Origin: Gammaproteobacteria bacterium
GTDB lineage: Bacteria; Pseudomonadota; Gammaproteobacteria; Thiotrichales; Thiotrichaceae
NCBI GenBank assembly: GCA_018822845.1
Contig: JAHJJD010000063.1
Span: forward strand, 1-64,000
DNA: 64,000 bases
Direction: 5' to 3'
The notes beneath the pieces are model-generated. The model had not been told where the DNA came from. It did no database searches and saw only the letters and a list, made by a program, of their open reading frames with translations. Position numbers and translations under genes: made by a program. Positions 32,945-41,699 of the stretch are shown here, in pieces; position 1 is the stretch's first letter; the number at the start of each line of letters is the position of its first letter.

Positions 32945-33717
32945 GAATCATCTCCGCCAACACCAACGGCATCCGTTCTGCTGCCAAAAAAGGTTTCTTC
33001 GTCTGGATGCAGCAGCAGGATGCGGATGTGGTCTGCATCCAGGAAACCAAGGCGCAGGTTCATCAGCTGGAGGAAGACCGGGAAACCTTCTTCCCTGCTG
33101 GCTATCACTGCTATTACCATGACGCCGAAAAGAAGGGTTACAGCGGGGTGGCGCTCTACTGCCGTACCGCGCCGGATGAAGTCATCACTGGCATGGGCAA
33201 CCCCGAATTCGACGCGGAAGGGCGCTACATCGAAGCCCGTTTCGGCAATTTGAGCGTGGTGTCGCTGTACCTGCCGTCCGGTTCTTCCAGCGAGGAACGC
33301 CAGCAGGCCAAGTACCGTTGCATGGAGTTCTTCCTGCCGATCATGCAGGAAATGAAATCCAGCGGGCGTGACTACATCATCTGTGGCGACTGGAACATTG
33401 CCCACAAGAATGTCGACCTGAAGAACTGGAAATCCAACCAGAAGAATTCCGGTTTCCTGCCGGAAGAACGTGCCTGGCTGGATAAGCTGTTTGATGAGGT
33501 GCAATTCGTCGATGGTTTCCGCGAAGTGAATCAGGAAGCTGACCAGTATACCTGGTGGTCAAACCGTGGGCAGGCGTGGGCGAAGAATGTTGGCTGGCGG
33601 ATTGATTACCATATCCTCACCCCTTCCATGAAAGGCAGGGTCAAGGCTGCGTGGATTTACAAGGACGAACGCTTTTCTGACCATGCGCCACTGATTCTGG
33701 ATTACGACTATCCCTGA
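32941..33717 (+). CDS. xthA: Exodeoxyribonuclease III
   Basis: A 258-residue AP endonuclease/3'-exonuclease for base-excision repair. [16 protein letters not shown], the Glu of [28 protein letters not shown] and the catalytic [10 protein letters not shown] at the C-terminus fit the family. GTG start at 32941 overlaps the argF stop. The coupling of a repair gene to arginine synthesis looks like genome packing rather than function. Confidence 0.95.
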   Translation: MRIISANTNGIRSAAKKGFFVWMQQQDADVVCIQETKAQVHQLEEDRETFFPAGYHCYYHDAEKKGYSGVALYCRTAPDEVITGMGNPEFDAEGRYIEARFGNLSVVSLYLPSGSSSEERQQAKYRCMEFFLPIMQEMKSSGRDYIICGDWNIAHKNVDLKNWKSNQKNSGFLPEERAWLDKLFDEVQFVDGFREVNQEADQYTWWSNRGQAWAKNVGWRIDYHILTPSMKGRVKAAWIYKDERFSDHAPLILDYDYP

Positions 33718-33736
33718 GCATTTACATCCCGGAACG

Positions 33737-33770
33737 ATTGGTTGATGATGCAGTCGTATTATCAACCAAT
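33737..33770 (+). promoter_or_regulatory. Hairpin between xthA and ampG
   Basis: Arms ATTGGTTGAT (33737-33746) and ATCAACCAAT (33761-33770) pair perfectly around a 14-nt loop. There is no T-run, so it may be a weak terminator or a dyad operator for ampG. Confidence 0.5.
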
Positions 33771-33796
33771 AATCACTCCATCAGGATAGCTGCCGC

Positions 33797-35341
33797 ATGA
33801 CCGAAACCACTCACGACCAGCCGCTGGGCTGGGGCGAATCCTTCCGCGCTTTTTTGCATCCGCGTGTTATTACCATGTTGTTCTTCGGCTTTTCTGCCGG
33901 GATTCCGCTTCTGCTGATTTTTTCCTCGCTTTCCCTGTGGTTGGGCGAAGCGGGCGTGGAGCGCAAGGCTGTGACCTTTTTCAGTTGGGCGGCGCTGGGG
34001 TATTCGTTCAAGTTTGTGTGGGCACCGCTGATTGACAAGCTGCCCTTGCCGTTTCTGACGCGGATGCTGGGAAAGCGGCGGGCGTGGATGCTGGTTTCAC
34101 AGCTTTTCATCATGCTGGCGATTGTGCTGATGGGCAGTATCGACCCGGCACTCAGCAAGGAAAACCTGACCCTGATGGCACTGGCGGCGGTGTTGCTGGG
34201 CTTTTCTTCGGCTACGCAGGACATCGTGATTGATGCCTACCGTATCGAAGCGGCGGAAACACGCTTGCAGGCGATGATGTCTGCCACCTATATCGCGGGT
34301 TACCGGCTGGGCATGATTGTGGCCGGGGCGGGGGCGTTGTACCTGGCTTCGTGGTTTGGTACGGACAAGGGTAGCTATGTGTATGGCGCGTGGCAGTGGA
34401 CATATTTCATCATGGCAGCAACCATGCTGGTGGGGGTGATTACCACGCTGGTGATCCCCGAGCCGGAACGCAAGCAAGCGGATAGGCACCATTATGCTAC
34501 GCAGGATTATCTGCGTTTGCTGGCGGTGTTTGCGGTGGCGGTGTTTGGTTTTGTGATGACCTTTTTCTATAGCAGTGACCTGTTTGCCGGTTTGAAAGAG
34601 GCTGTCGGCGGTGATGCTTTTGTTGGCTTCGGGCTGGAAGCGCTGCATTTCGGGCTGGCGATTCTGGCGGCGGTGATTATCGGTTGGGCGCTGGTACAGT
34701 TCGGGCTGGTCAATCGTGAGATGGCGGATGATACCTGGGTGGAGCCGATCAAGGATTTCTTTGAGCGTTACGGGGTGAAAACTGCCTTGCTGCTGCTGGC
34801 ATTGATTGGTTTGTACCGCATCACCGATATTGTTCCAGGCGTTATTTCCAATGTGTTCTATCAGGATCTGGGCTTCAGCAAGCCGGAAATCGCTACGGCG
34901 GTAAAGACCTTTGGGGTGGTGGTGAGTATTGCTGGCGGTTTCCTCGGCGGGTTGTTTGCGACGCGCTACGGCGTGATGCGTACCCTGATGTGGGGTGCTA
35001 TCCTGACCGCTTTCACCAATCTGGTGTTCGTGTGGCTGGCGTATGAGGGGCATAACGTGCCGGTCATGTATACGGCGGTGACGGCGGATAATCTGGCAGC
35101 GGGGTTTGCCAGCGCGGCCTTTGTGGCATTCCTGTCATCGTTGACCAGTGTGTCGTTTACGGCGGTGCAGTATGCGATTTTCAGTTCACTGATGACCTTG
35201 TTCCCGAAAACAATTGGCGGCTATTCCGGCACGATGGTGGATGCGATCGGCTACCCCGGTTTCTTCACGTTTGTGACGCTGATCGGGGTTCCGGTGCTGT
35301 GGCTGGTGTGGGCTGCGGGCAAGCATTTGAAGGTGGAGTGA
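33797..35341 (+). CDS. ampG: AmpG-like muropeptide permease (MFS)
   Basis: A 514-residue, 12-14 helix transporter. AmpG/PAT-family features: FFGFSAGIPLLLIFSSLSLWL at the N-terminus, ALGYSFKFVWAPLIDKLPLPF, ATQDIVIDAYRIE, and near the C-terminus FTAVQYAIFSSLMTLFPKTIGGYSG. AmpG imports GlcNAc-anhydroMurNAc peptides released in wall turnover. nagZ, the next recycling step, is 2.6 kb downstream on the same strand, which supports the call. No ampR or beta-lactamase is nearby. Confidence 0.88.
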   Translation: MTETTHDQPLGWGESFRAFLHPRVITMLFFGFSAGIPLLLIFSSLSLWLGEAGVERKAVTFFSWAALGYSFKFVWAPLIDKLPLPFLTRMLGKRRAWMLVSQLFIMLAIVLMGSIDPALSKENLTLMALAAVLLGFSSATQDIVIDAYRIEAAETRLQAMMSATYIAGYRLGMIVAGAGALYLASWFGTDKGSYVYGAWQWTYFIMAATMLVGVITTLVIPEPERKQADRHHYATQDYLRLLAVFAVAVFGFVMTFFYSSDLFAGLKEAVGGDAFVGFGLEALHFGLAILAAVIIGWALVQFGLVNREMADDTWVEPIKDFFERYGVKTALLLLALIGLYRITDIVPGVISNVFYQDLGFSKPEIATAVKTFGVVVSIAGGFLGGLFATRYGVMRTLMWGAILTAFTNLVFVWLAYEGHNVPVMYTAVTADNLAAGFASAAFVAFLSSLTSVSFTAVQYAIFSSLMTLFPKTIGGYSGTMVDAIGYPGFFTFVTLIGVPVLWLVWAAGKHLKVE

Positions 35342-35346
35342 GTTTG

Positions 35347-35664
35347 TCATGTTCCAGTCACTGCAAAGTCGATGGCAGCAATGATTTCTTCCCGCAAATG
35401 GCTAAGCGATCCAACCGGATTTTTCAGCAGACGGACAGGTATTGACGCAATCTGTGGCGTGAGCAAAACCAGTTTTTCACCTTGGTACTCAATGACCGGC
35501 GAGAGTGTTTTCATGCTTTCGTTGTGGAAGGCTTCCGGCCTGCCTAGCGGAATGACGATGCGGGTGGCGAGGCCATCCAGCACCGGATGTTGCACATCAA
35601 CAATATAGGGGTAAGCCTTCCGAGTGGCTGGATTCGGATTGGCGTAAACGTCGAACTGGCGCAT
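35347..35664 (-). CDS. ccdB: CcdB-type toxin
   Basis: A 105-residue CcdB: RQFDVYANPNPATRKAYPYIVDVQH, LATRIVIPLGR and EIIAAIDFAVTGT. Known CcdB poisons DNA gyrase through its C-terminal residues; F-plasmid CcdB ends WGI, whereas this ends TGT, nearer to chromosomal homologues, so gyrase poisoning is likely but not certain. Its ATG touches the ccdA stop. Minus-strand operon convergent with ampG, 5 bp from that gene's end. Confidence 0.92.
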   Translation of the reverse strand: MRQFDVYANPNPATRKAYPYIVDVQHPVLDGLATRIVIPLGRPEAFHNESMKTLSPVIEYQGEKLVLLTPQIASIPVRLLKNPVGSLSHLREEIIAAIDFAVTGT

Positions 35665-35909
35665 CAGAAATTCCGGTACTCATCGCCAAAACAGCCATTT
35701 TCTTCCACAAAGTCGTTGTAGGCGGTAATGGCTGCCTTGTTTTCGGCCTTCCACTGATCGGCCTGACGTTTTGCCAGTAATTGTTGCAGGGCGGATTCCA
35801 GTGCAGCGGACAGGTTGATGTTCAATGTCCGTGCTTTTTGCAGCAGGTCACTGTTGATGCTCAGGTTGGTAGCTTTTTTGGGGGCGTTGGTGTCGTAAAG
35901 GACTTGCAC
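35664..35909 (-). CDS. ccdA: CcdA-type antitoxin
   Basis: An 81-residue antitoxin with ribbon-helix-helix start KKATNLSINSDLLQKARTLN and a tail ending CFGDEYRNF, the CcdB-binding part. I choose GTG 35909 (VQVLYDTNAPKK) over the ORF start at 35951 because the upstream stretch is made of the operator palindromes. Overlaps ccdB by one base. Represses the operon with CcdB. Confidence 0.88.
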   Translation of the reverse strand: MQVLYDTNAPKKATNLSINSDLLQKARTLNINLSAALESALQQLLAKRQADQWKAENKAAITAYNDFVEENGCFGDEYRNF

Positions 35910-35931
35910 GGTACTCTCCGTCTTTCCATAT

Positions 35932-35951
35932 ATGCGCATTATTATGCGCAT
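35932..35951. promoter_or_regulatory. Twin palindromes, probable CcdAB operator
   Basis: ATGCGCAT occurs at 35932-35939 and 35944-35951, each a perfect 8-bp palindrome, 12 bp centre to centre, directly upstream of ccdA. This spacing suits a pair of RHH dimers on one face of DNA. Confidence 0.55.
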
Positions 35952-36042
35952 TAGGGGTAGGGTTGGTCAATTGGAGAGTGTGGGTAAGCAAATATTACGG
36001 AAGATGAACTCACGCAATAGCTGTGACTTTTCTTCCTATAGC

Positions 36043-36747
36043 TTACTGTTTGTAAGCGGTTTCTTTCATGTTCGCAGGCAAACTTCCGCTAACCGACAAG
36101 CTATTCGACATGATGGTAGGGGAAACCTGTAGATAAGTGGCTGGTGCTTGTGCTGACATATCATGGGAACTACTGAATGGAATCATGTCACGGTGGGTAA
36201 GTTTGACCTGATGGTTACCGCTGGTTGTCTCAACTTTCATATACTCGCCAGCAGAAAGGGAACCGATGGGTTTGTCATCCAGCGTGATTGATAGGGAGTC
36301 GGTACCATCCAGCTTGTGCATGAATCCGGCAGTGTTGAAAAAATATACGGTTGCTTTGGTTCCTGTCGGCTTATCCGTGCTGGGCGTATTCTGGGTTGGG
36401 GCGGTTCCGCTTTGAATCTTGTCTGAAATGATTTTCCCTTTATTGTCTTCAACCCATACGGCGGAGTAGGCATTGCTGAGACTGCCCTTGATGTAATAGT
36501 GCTGATTGGGCTTCAGATCCAGACTTACATCGCCTTTGATTTCGTAATTCTCTCCACCCAAAGCCAATATTGGAGCTGCATAGTGCGTTGTCCCCTGGAT
36601 GGAGAGAATCGATTTGCTAGCCGGAACTTCGCGTGCATTTTCGCTCGGGGTCATGTTGAAACCTTGCCCGTAGTTTTTCTCCATGGTTGTCATGGAGCTG
36701 GATTCAATCGAGCGGCCATCAACTACAGCGATAATGGCGCTACACAC
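36043..36747 (-). CDS. DUF2846-like protein, possibly a lipoprotein that lost its signal peptide
   Basis: A 234-residue ORF starting MCSAIIAVVDGRSIESSS. The C-terminal half (TKATVYFFNTAGFMHKLDGTD, then DDKPIGSLSAGEYMKVET and GNHQVKLTH) looks like a DUF2846 beta-sandwich, a family often exported as lipoproteins. Here there is no signal peptide: the Cys at residue 2 would be the mature lipobox Cys. The start lies inside the end of the EndoU-like gene, where a GGGGTGTGTAGC run occurs; removing one GT would read TGCSAIIA in that gene's frame. So either the ORF is 5'-truncated or a two-base slip separates it from upstream sequence. Function unknown. Confidence 0.5.
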   Translation of the reverse strand: MCSAIIAVVDGRSIESSSMTTMEKNYGQGFNMTPSENAREVPASKSILSIQGTTHYAAPILALGGENYEIKGDVSLDLKPNQHYYIKGSLSNAYSAVWVEDNKGKIISDKIQSGTAPTQNTPSTDKPTGTKATVYFFNTAGFMHKLDGTDSLSITLDDKPIGSLSAGEYMKVETTSGNHQVKLTHRDMIPFSSSHDMSAQAPATYLQVSPTIMSNSLSVSGSLPANMKETAYKQ

Positions 36748-37793
36748 CCCGTTTCGCGTGGATCAGGCGTTGCATCCGGGTAAAAGGTACGGATGCCTGC
36801 TGCCCGCCGCACGAACACCGTCGTAAAGCGCGCGCCATCATCCGCCAGTGGCAGCAGGCAAGCGGTGCTTTCCTGGCTGGGGGTCGGGTTCTCGGCAAAC
36901 GCGCGGGTAGCGACCTTCAGAATGTCTTCTGCATTCAGCGTCATGCCGTAGCCCTTGATGGAGGAGCGGGCAATGCCGCCGTTGGCTGCTTTCATGGCCA
37001 CTCCCATTGAATACAGCACGCCTGGCACGACTTCATTTTGGCGGAAATTGCTCATCCGGCAGGCGTCGCCGCTGGCCTGCAACTGTACGTAACGCCCGTG
37101 GAAATGCAGCCCACCAATGGCTTTGCCCGCTTCCGGCTGGCCGCACATGATGTGGTCGAATGCCTTGATCGCAAACCAGGCGTCGGTCAGGTCGCGCAGG
37201 AAAGTTTCCCCGGAATCCGGCACTGGGCGGTTGGCGAAAACGCGGTTGCCGGTAAAGGCGCGGATGCGTTCCAGCACTTCAGGGTGGCTGCGTAACAGGC
37301 TCTGGAATTCAGCCGGGGAAACCACCTTGCCGGGTGCGCCACAAACGCCATTGACTGCCAGGTCGAAGTCATTGAGCGGTGGGGCAGGCGGGGTAATATC
37401 CACCATGCCGCCCACATTGACCTTGACCGGGTTGTTTTCGTTGTCGAAAAACGGCAGGCATTGCGCCGGGTTGCTGGCAGTTGGCGCAGGCTGTGTGTTG
37501 ACTGCCACATCGGTGTAGTGGCCACAGCCGAGTTCCACCCATTTGTTCTCGGAACCCAACCGGATCAGGGTGTGGGTCGGGTCAGGCTGACGGTTTTCGG
37601 CAAGTGCCACGTAAGTAGCACCGATTTCCAGCGCCACTGGATAGGTTTTGTTTCGCAGGGAGGTGTACGCTTCACACGTTCGCTCAACCACGAAGCCGCG
37701 TGATTGTGGAAAGCTTACTTGCGCATATGCAACCCCAACGCTGTTGAGCAGCAAGATGATGGCGGCAACCGCTATCTGGAATCCCTGTTTCAT
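36723..37793 (-). CDS. Secreted EndoU-like endoribonuclease-domain protein (putative)
   Basis: A 356-residue protein with a clean signal peptide (FQIAVAAIILLLNSVGVAYAQ). The middle region is Cys-containing and novel to me. From about residue 205 the run AFDHIMCGQPEAGKAIGGLHFHGRYVQLQ, written here in parts FDHIMCGQ and GGLHFHGRYVQL, matches the EndoU/XendoU pattern (FEHVFVGE...GFHNW) with two candidate catalytic His, and the protein closes with FVRRAAGIRTFYPD as EndoU domains do. Candidate catalytic Lys in SSIKGYGM. EndoU enzymes cut RNA at U; bacterial ones are often toxins. No immunity gene is evident, except possibly the ORF overlapping its 3' end. Confidence 0.6.
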   Translation of the reverse strand: MKQGFQIAVAAIILLLNSVGVAYAQVSFPQSRGFVVERTCEAYTSLRNKTYPVALEIGATYVALAENRQPDPTHTLIRLGSENKWVELGCGHYTDVAVNTQPAPTASNPAQCLPFFDNENNPVKVNVGGMVDITPPAPPLNDFDLAVNGVCGAPGKVVSPAEFQSLLRSHPEVLERIRAFTGNRVFANRPVPDSGETFLRDLTDAWFAIKAFDHIMCGQPEAGKAIGGLHFHGRYVQLQASGDACRMSNFRQNEVVPGVLYSMGVAMKAANGGIARSSIKGYGMTLNAEDILKVATRAFAENPTPSQESTACLLPLADDGARFTTVFVRRAAGIRTFYPDATPDPRETGCVAPLSL

Positions 37794-37921
37794 GCCTGTC
37801 CCCTTATTTGAATGTATGAACCCTTATAACACAACAGTATGACAAACACGTTCCATGTTTGTTTCTTATGTTTTGTCCTCCATAATGATGTGCGAATTTC
37901 ATGTACCAGTGGAGATAAACA

Positions 37922-38998
37922 ATGTCGCTTGGCCCGGTAATGCTGGATGTGGGTGGAACGGAACTGACTGCCGAAGACCGCGAATTGCTGCAACACCCGG
38001 CGGTAGGTGGGGTGATCCTGTTTGCCCGTAACTATCACGATCCGGAGCAGTTGGCGGCATTGACGGCTGCCATTCGCGCCGTGCGGGAGCCGCATCTGCT
38101 GGTGGCGGTGGATCAGGAAGGTGGGCGGGTGCAACGTTTCCGCACTGGTTTCAACCGCTTGCCGCCAGCGGGGACATTCGGGCGCTTGTACCGGCAGTCA
38201 CCACAGGCTGCAAAGCAGGCGGTACAACTGAGCGGCTGGCTGATGGCTGCCGAACTGCAAACCGTTGGGGTGGATTACAGTTTTGCCCCGGTGCTGGACA
38301 TTGACCGGGGCATTTGCAGCGCCATTGGCGACCGCGCTTTCAGCCAGGATGCGCAAGGCGTGGCGCAACTGGCGGCAGCGTGGATGCAGGGTGTACGGCA
38401 GGCGGGCATGGCTTCCGTCGGCAAGCATTTTCCGGGGCATGGCGGGGTGGCGGCGGATTCCCACTTGGCGCTGCCGTGCGACCCGCGCAGTTTCGCCGAA
38501 CTTTGGGAGGAGGAACTGGCTCCCTTCCGCCACCTGATTGACCAGGGGCTGGAGGCGGTGATGCCTGCCCATGTGGTCTACCCGGATGTGGATGCGCAAC
38601 CAGCCGGTTTTTCATCACACTGGTTGCAGGATATTTTGCGCGGGCAGATGGGCTTTCAGGGCGTAATCGTCAGTGATGCGCTGGATATGGCGGCGGCGGA
38701 AGCGGCTGGCGGTTTCGTCGAGCGTTCCAGGGCGGCGCTGGCAGCCGGTTGCGACCAGATTCTGCTGTGCAACAATCGTCCGGCAGCGGCGCAGGTGGTG
38801 GAAGCTTTGGGTGATTACCACGATGCAGTGGCGCAGGCGCGGATTGCCCGCCTGTACAGCCGCCATTTCACCAGTCGCGACAAGTTGCAGGCCAACCCGC
38901 TGTGGCAGGAGGCGCAAACCTTGCTGGCGAAACTGGCAAGCGGTGATGAAAGTTTGCTGGCTTATGATCCGACTACGCGCGGTGGGGTGGTGCTGTAA
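37922..38998 (+). CDS. nagZ: Beta-N-acetylhexosaminidase
   Basis: A 358-residue GH3 enzyme removing GlcNAc from recycled anhydro-muropeptides in the cytoplasm. PVMLDVGGTELTAEDRELL, LVAVDQEGGRVQRFRTGF, the His-Asp loop VGKHFPGHGGVAADSHLALP, and VIVSDALDMAAAEAAG (nucleophile Asp) are diagnostic. ATG with a GGAGA site. Works with AmpG encoded at 33797. Confidence 0.95.
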   Translation: MSLGPVMLDVGGTELTAEDRELLQHPAVGGVILFARNYHDPEQLAALTAAIRAVREPHLLVAVDQEGGRVQRFRTGFNRLPPAGTFGRLYRQSPQAAKQAVQLSGWLMAAELQTVGVDYSFAPVLDIDRGICSAIGDRAFSQDAQGVAQLAAAWMQGVRQAGMASVGKHFPGHGGVAADSHLALPCDPRSFAELWEEELAPFRHLIDQGLEAVMPAHVVYPDVDAQPAGFSSHWLQDILRGQMGFQGVIVSDALDMAAAEAAGGFVERSRAALAAGCDQILLCNNRPAAAQVVEALGDYHDAVAQARIARLYSRHFTSRDKLQANPLWQEAQTLLAKLASGDESLLAYDPTTRGGVVL

Positions 38999-39024
38999 AT
39001 CAAGCGCGTCTGGCCTTTTTGATG

Positions 39025-40566
39025 TTATTCCACTTCAAACCCGACAATATTGCGTGACTCGCGGCTGAACTCCACCCCAACCAGATGGATCAGTAGCCCC
39101 AGGCTGCGGTATTTGTCCGCATAGCCGCGCGCCTTGATCTGTTGCAGGGCATTGCCTTCCGGCACCATTTCCACCACCTTGAACTCGAAGATGTACACTT
39201 GCTGGTTAAACTTCAGGGTCATGTCGATGCGGCCAAGATTGGTGGCATCTTCCACCGTTACATCCAGCCCCAGCGAGGCGAAGTAGGAGTAGAACACGCT
39301 GGCGTAAAAACCTTCGTATTGCTGGATGTCATTGTTGGTGTACCAGTGGTGCGGGATGCTGGCAAAGAAGCTGTGGAACAGGTTTTTCAGGCCGTCGAAG
39401 TCGTTTCTGCTCAGCAAGTCATGCAGTGCGATACGCTGTTTGACCTGTTTGCCTGCGTCATATACCAGATATTTGAGCACACTGTTATTGAGGCTCTGAT
39501 AAACCTCACGGTTGGGGTAGCCCAGTTCGTAAAAGGCGTTGTGGTCAATGGTCTGGACACGCTTGATGGTCAGGTAGCCACTCTGGAACATCAGGGTTTC
39601 CAGGCTGGTATTATCAATCTCGAAGCTGGACAGCAACTCGTCATCACTGCTCAACTGTTCCAGATTGGGGGTGGCTACCTTGCGCTTCTGGATTTGCTCG
39701 ACCAGAAAGGTGGGCGTGCCGGTTTCAAACCAGTAATTCTTGAATTCACGCCTGTCAAACAGCAACAGGATGTCAAAGGGGTTATAAACGCCTTCGCCCA
39801 GCCAATTGTAGCCGTTGTACCATGTACGGATTTCATCCCGGTTCAGCCCCGGCAATTCCGCTGCAAAAACAGTATCAATATCACGGTCGGTATAGCCGCA
39901 AATGGTGGCAAAACGTTCATCCAGCGAAATGTCTTTCAGGTTATTCAGCCCGGAAAACAGGCTCACCTTGGAAAACTTGCTGACCCCGGTGAGGAAACTG
40001 AGCCTGATATGTGCGTCATAGTCCTTGATTGTGCCATAGAAACCGCGCAGGAAATTGCGGTTATCCCGTGCTATATCGGGGTAATTCAGCGCATCAAGGA
40101 TGGGTTTGTCGTATTCGTCAATCAACACAACGACGGGTTGGTTTGCCTGTTGTTTCAGGTGCAGGATAAGCTCCCGGAAACGGCCAGGGACGCTTTCACT
40201 TTGGGGTTGTAGCCCCGCCGCATTCTCCAGCGCCTGAAGTTGATCCGCCAGATTCTGTTCCAGTTGACCTGCTCTGGTAAAATTGTCCCCGCCAAAACTG
40301 AACCGCAGTACAGGGTATTGCACCGACCAATTCCACTGCCCATGTACGGCCAGGCCCCGGAACAAGGGTTCATTCCCTTCAAACAATTCCTTCAAGGTAT
40401 CGAGAAACAGGCTTTTGCCGAAACGGCGGGGGCGGGAGAGAAAATAGTGTTTGCCTTCCTGAGCCAGCTTCAATGCCTGACCGGTTTTGTCCACGTAATA
40501 GTGGTTCTTGTCGCGGATTTCGCGGAAATTCTGGATGCCGATCGGTAAGGATTTTTTCTGCTTCAT
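39025..40566 (-). CDS. AAA-ATPase-like / PD-(D/E)XK nuclease-superfamily protein
   Basis: A 513-residue protein of the AAA-ATPase-like plus DUF1703 type: N-terminal IGIQNFREIRDKNHYYVDKT, Walker A FLSRPRRFGKSLFLDTL, Walker B VVLIDEYDKPILDAL, and a C-terminal nuclease core LGRIDMTLKFNQQVYIFEFK (D...E-x-K). Such genes are multi-copy in sulfur bacteria and anaerobes and move as single cassettes; the role is unknown. Distinct subfamily from the 15696 protein. Single gene. Confidence 0.85.
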   Translation of the reverse strand: MKQKKSLPIGIQNFREIRDKNHYYVDKTGQALKLAQEGKHYFLSRPRRFGKSLFLDTLKELFEGNEPLFRGLAVHGQWNWSVQYPVLRFSFGGDNFTRAGQLEQNLADQLQALENAAGLQPQSESVPGRFRELILHLKQQANQPVVVLIDEYDKPILDALNYPDIARDNRNFLRGFYGTIKDYDAHIRLSFLTGVSKFSKVSLFSGLNNLKDISLDERFATICGYTDRDIDTVFAAELPGLNRDEIRTWYNGYNWLGEGVYNPFDILLLFDRREFKNYWFETGTPTFLVEQIQKRKVATPNLEQLSSDDELLSSFEIDNTSLETLMFQSGYLTIKRVQTIDHNAFYELGYPNREVYQSLNNSVLKYLVYDAGKQVKQRIALHDLLSRNDFDGLKNLFHSFFASIPHHWYTNNDIQQYEGFYASVFYSYFASLGLDVTVEDATNLGRIDMTLKFNQQVYIFEFKVVEMVPEGNALQQIKARGYADKYRSLGLLIHLVGVEFSRESRNIVGFEVE

Positions 40567-40631
40567 GGTGTTGCTCTTCAGGCTGACAGCCTGAGTCTAG
40601 CATGGCTGCTAATGGGCGGCATCAGGATGAA

Positions 40632-41699
40632 TCAGCGCACCCGCCGCAGCATCCACAACCCGCCAGCCAGGAACAACAGCAGCGGCAGGGTAGCCGACAG
40701 CAACGGTGGTATCCCGTACACGAGCCCGACATTGCCGAGGATGCGGTTGAGCAGGAAAAAGCTGATACCGATGATGATGCCGATGAAAATCCGTTGCCCC
40801 GCCCCGGCATTGCGCTGAAAGCTGAACACGAATGGCGCGGCGATGACCAACATCACCAGGGTGGACAGCGGAATGGTGAAATGTTGCCAGAAAGCCTGCT
40901 CGAAACGGCTGCTGCTTAAATCATTAGCGCGCTGGTGCTGGATGAACTCTGATAATTCCTTGGCCGCCAATTGATTGGGCTTGACGGCTGCGATAGTCAG
41001 CACCTGACGGGGAACCAGGTCATCCTGACGCAGTTCGGCGTATTTTTCGTTGGTAACGCCATCAGCGCGGATGGTCTGCTTCTGTACATCGCGCATCATC
41101 CAGCCTTGCCCGTCATGATCGGCGCTGGCGGCGCGGGTGATGGTGTCGATACGGCCTTCCTGCAAGTTGATCCGGTAAATGGAAATGCCTTCCAGCCTTT
41201 TTTCCGACCATAGCTTGCGGATGTTGAGAATGCGCTGGCCATCTTTTATCCATAAACCCTGCTCACTGACCGCCAGTTGTTTCTGCTGCATCTGGAGCTT
41301 GAAACTGCTGGCGGCGAATTCGGTGCGTGGCGCGACCCATTCCCCCAGCACGAACACCAGCACCACCAGCGCAAGCCCCAGTTTCATGGTCATCAGTACA
41401 ATCTGGCGGATGGAAATGCCCGCCGCGCGCATCGCCGTCAGTTCGCTGTTGGCGGCAAGGTTGCCCAGCCCTAGCAGGCTGCCGATCAGGGTGGCGGTAG
41501 GGAAATAGTCATACAGGCGTTTCGGCGCGCCCATCAGGATGTAGAGGAATGCTTGCAGATTGCCGTAACGGGTATCTGCGCTGACATCGCCCAGCTCACC
41601 GAGGAAGGCGAAGAAACTGTCCAGCATGGTCAGCGACAGCCAGGTGATCAGGATGCTGAGCAGTACGTTTTTCCAGATGTAACGTTCGATGAAACTCAT
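40632..41699 (-). CDS. lptG: LPS export permease LptG
   Basis: A 355-residue permease of the LptBFG complex that extracts lipopolysaccharide from the inner membrane. N-terminal MSFIERYIWKNVLLSILITW, the coupling segment AANSELTAMRAAGISIRQI, a periplasmic beta-jellyroll in the middle, and three C-terminal helices ending LAGGLWMLRRVR. I start it at 41699, overlapping lptF by ATGA; the ORF is open 23 codons further. Confidence 0.95.
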   Translation of the reverse strand: MSFIERYIWKNVLLSILITWLSLTMLDSFFAFLGELGDVSADTRYGNLQAFLYILMGAPKRLYDYFPTATLIGSLLGLGNLAANSELTAMRAAGISIRQIVLMTMKLGLALVVLVFVLGEWVAPRTEFAASSFKLQMQQKQLAVSEQGLWIKDGQRILNIRKLWSEKRLEGISIYRINLQEGRIDTITRAASADHDGQGWMMRDVQKQTIRADGVTNEKYAELRQDDLVPRQVLTIAAVKPNQLAAKELSEFIQHQRANDLSSSRFEQAFWQHFTIPLSTLVMLVIAAPFVFSFQRNAGAGQRIFIGIIIGISFFLLNRILGNVGLVYGIPPLLSATLPLLLFLAGGLWMLRRVR

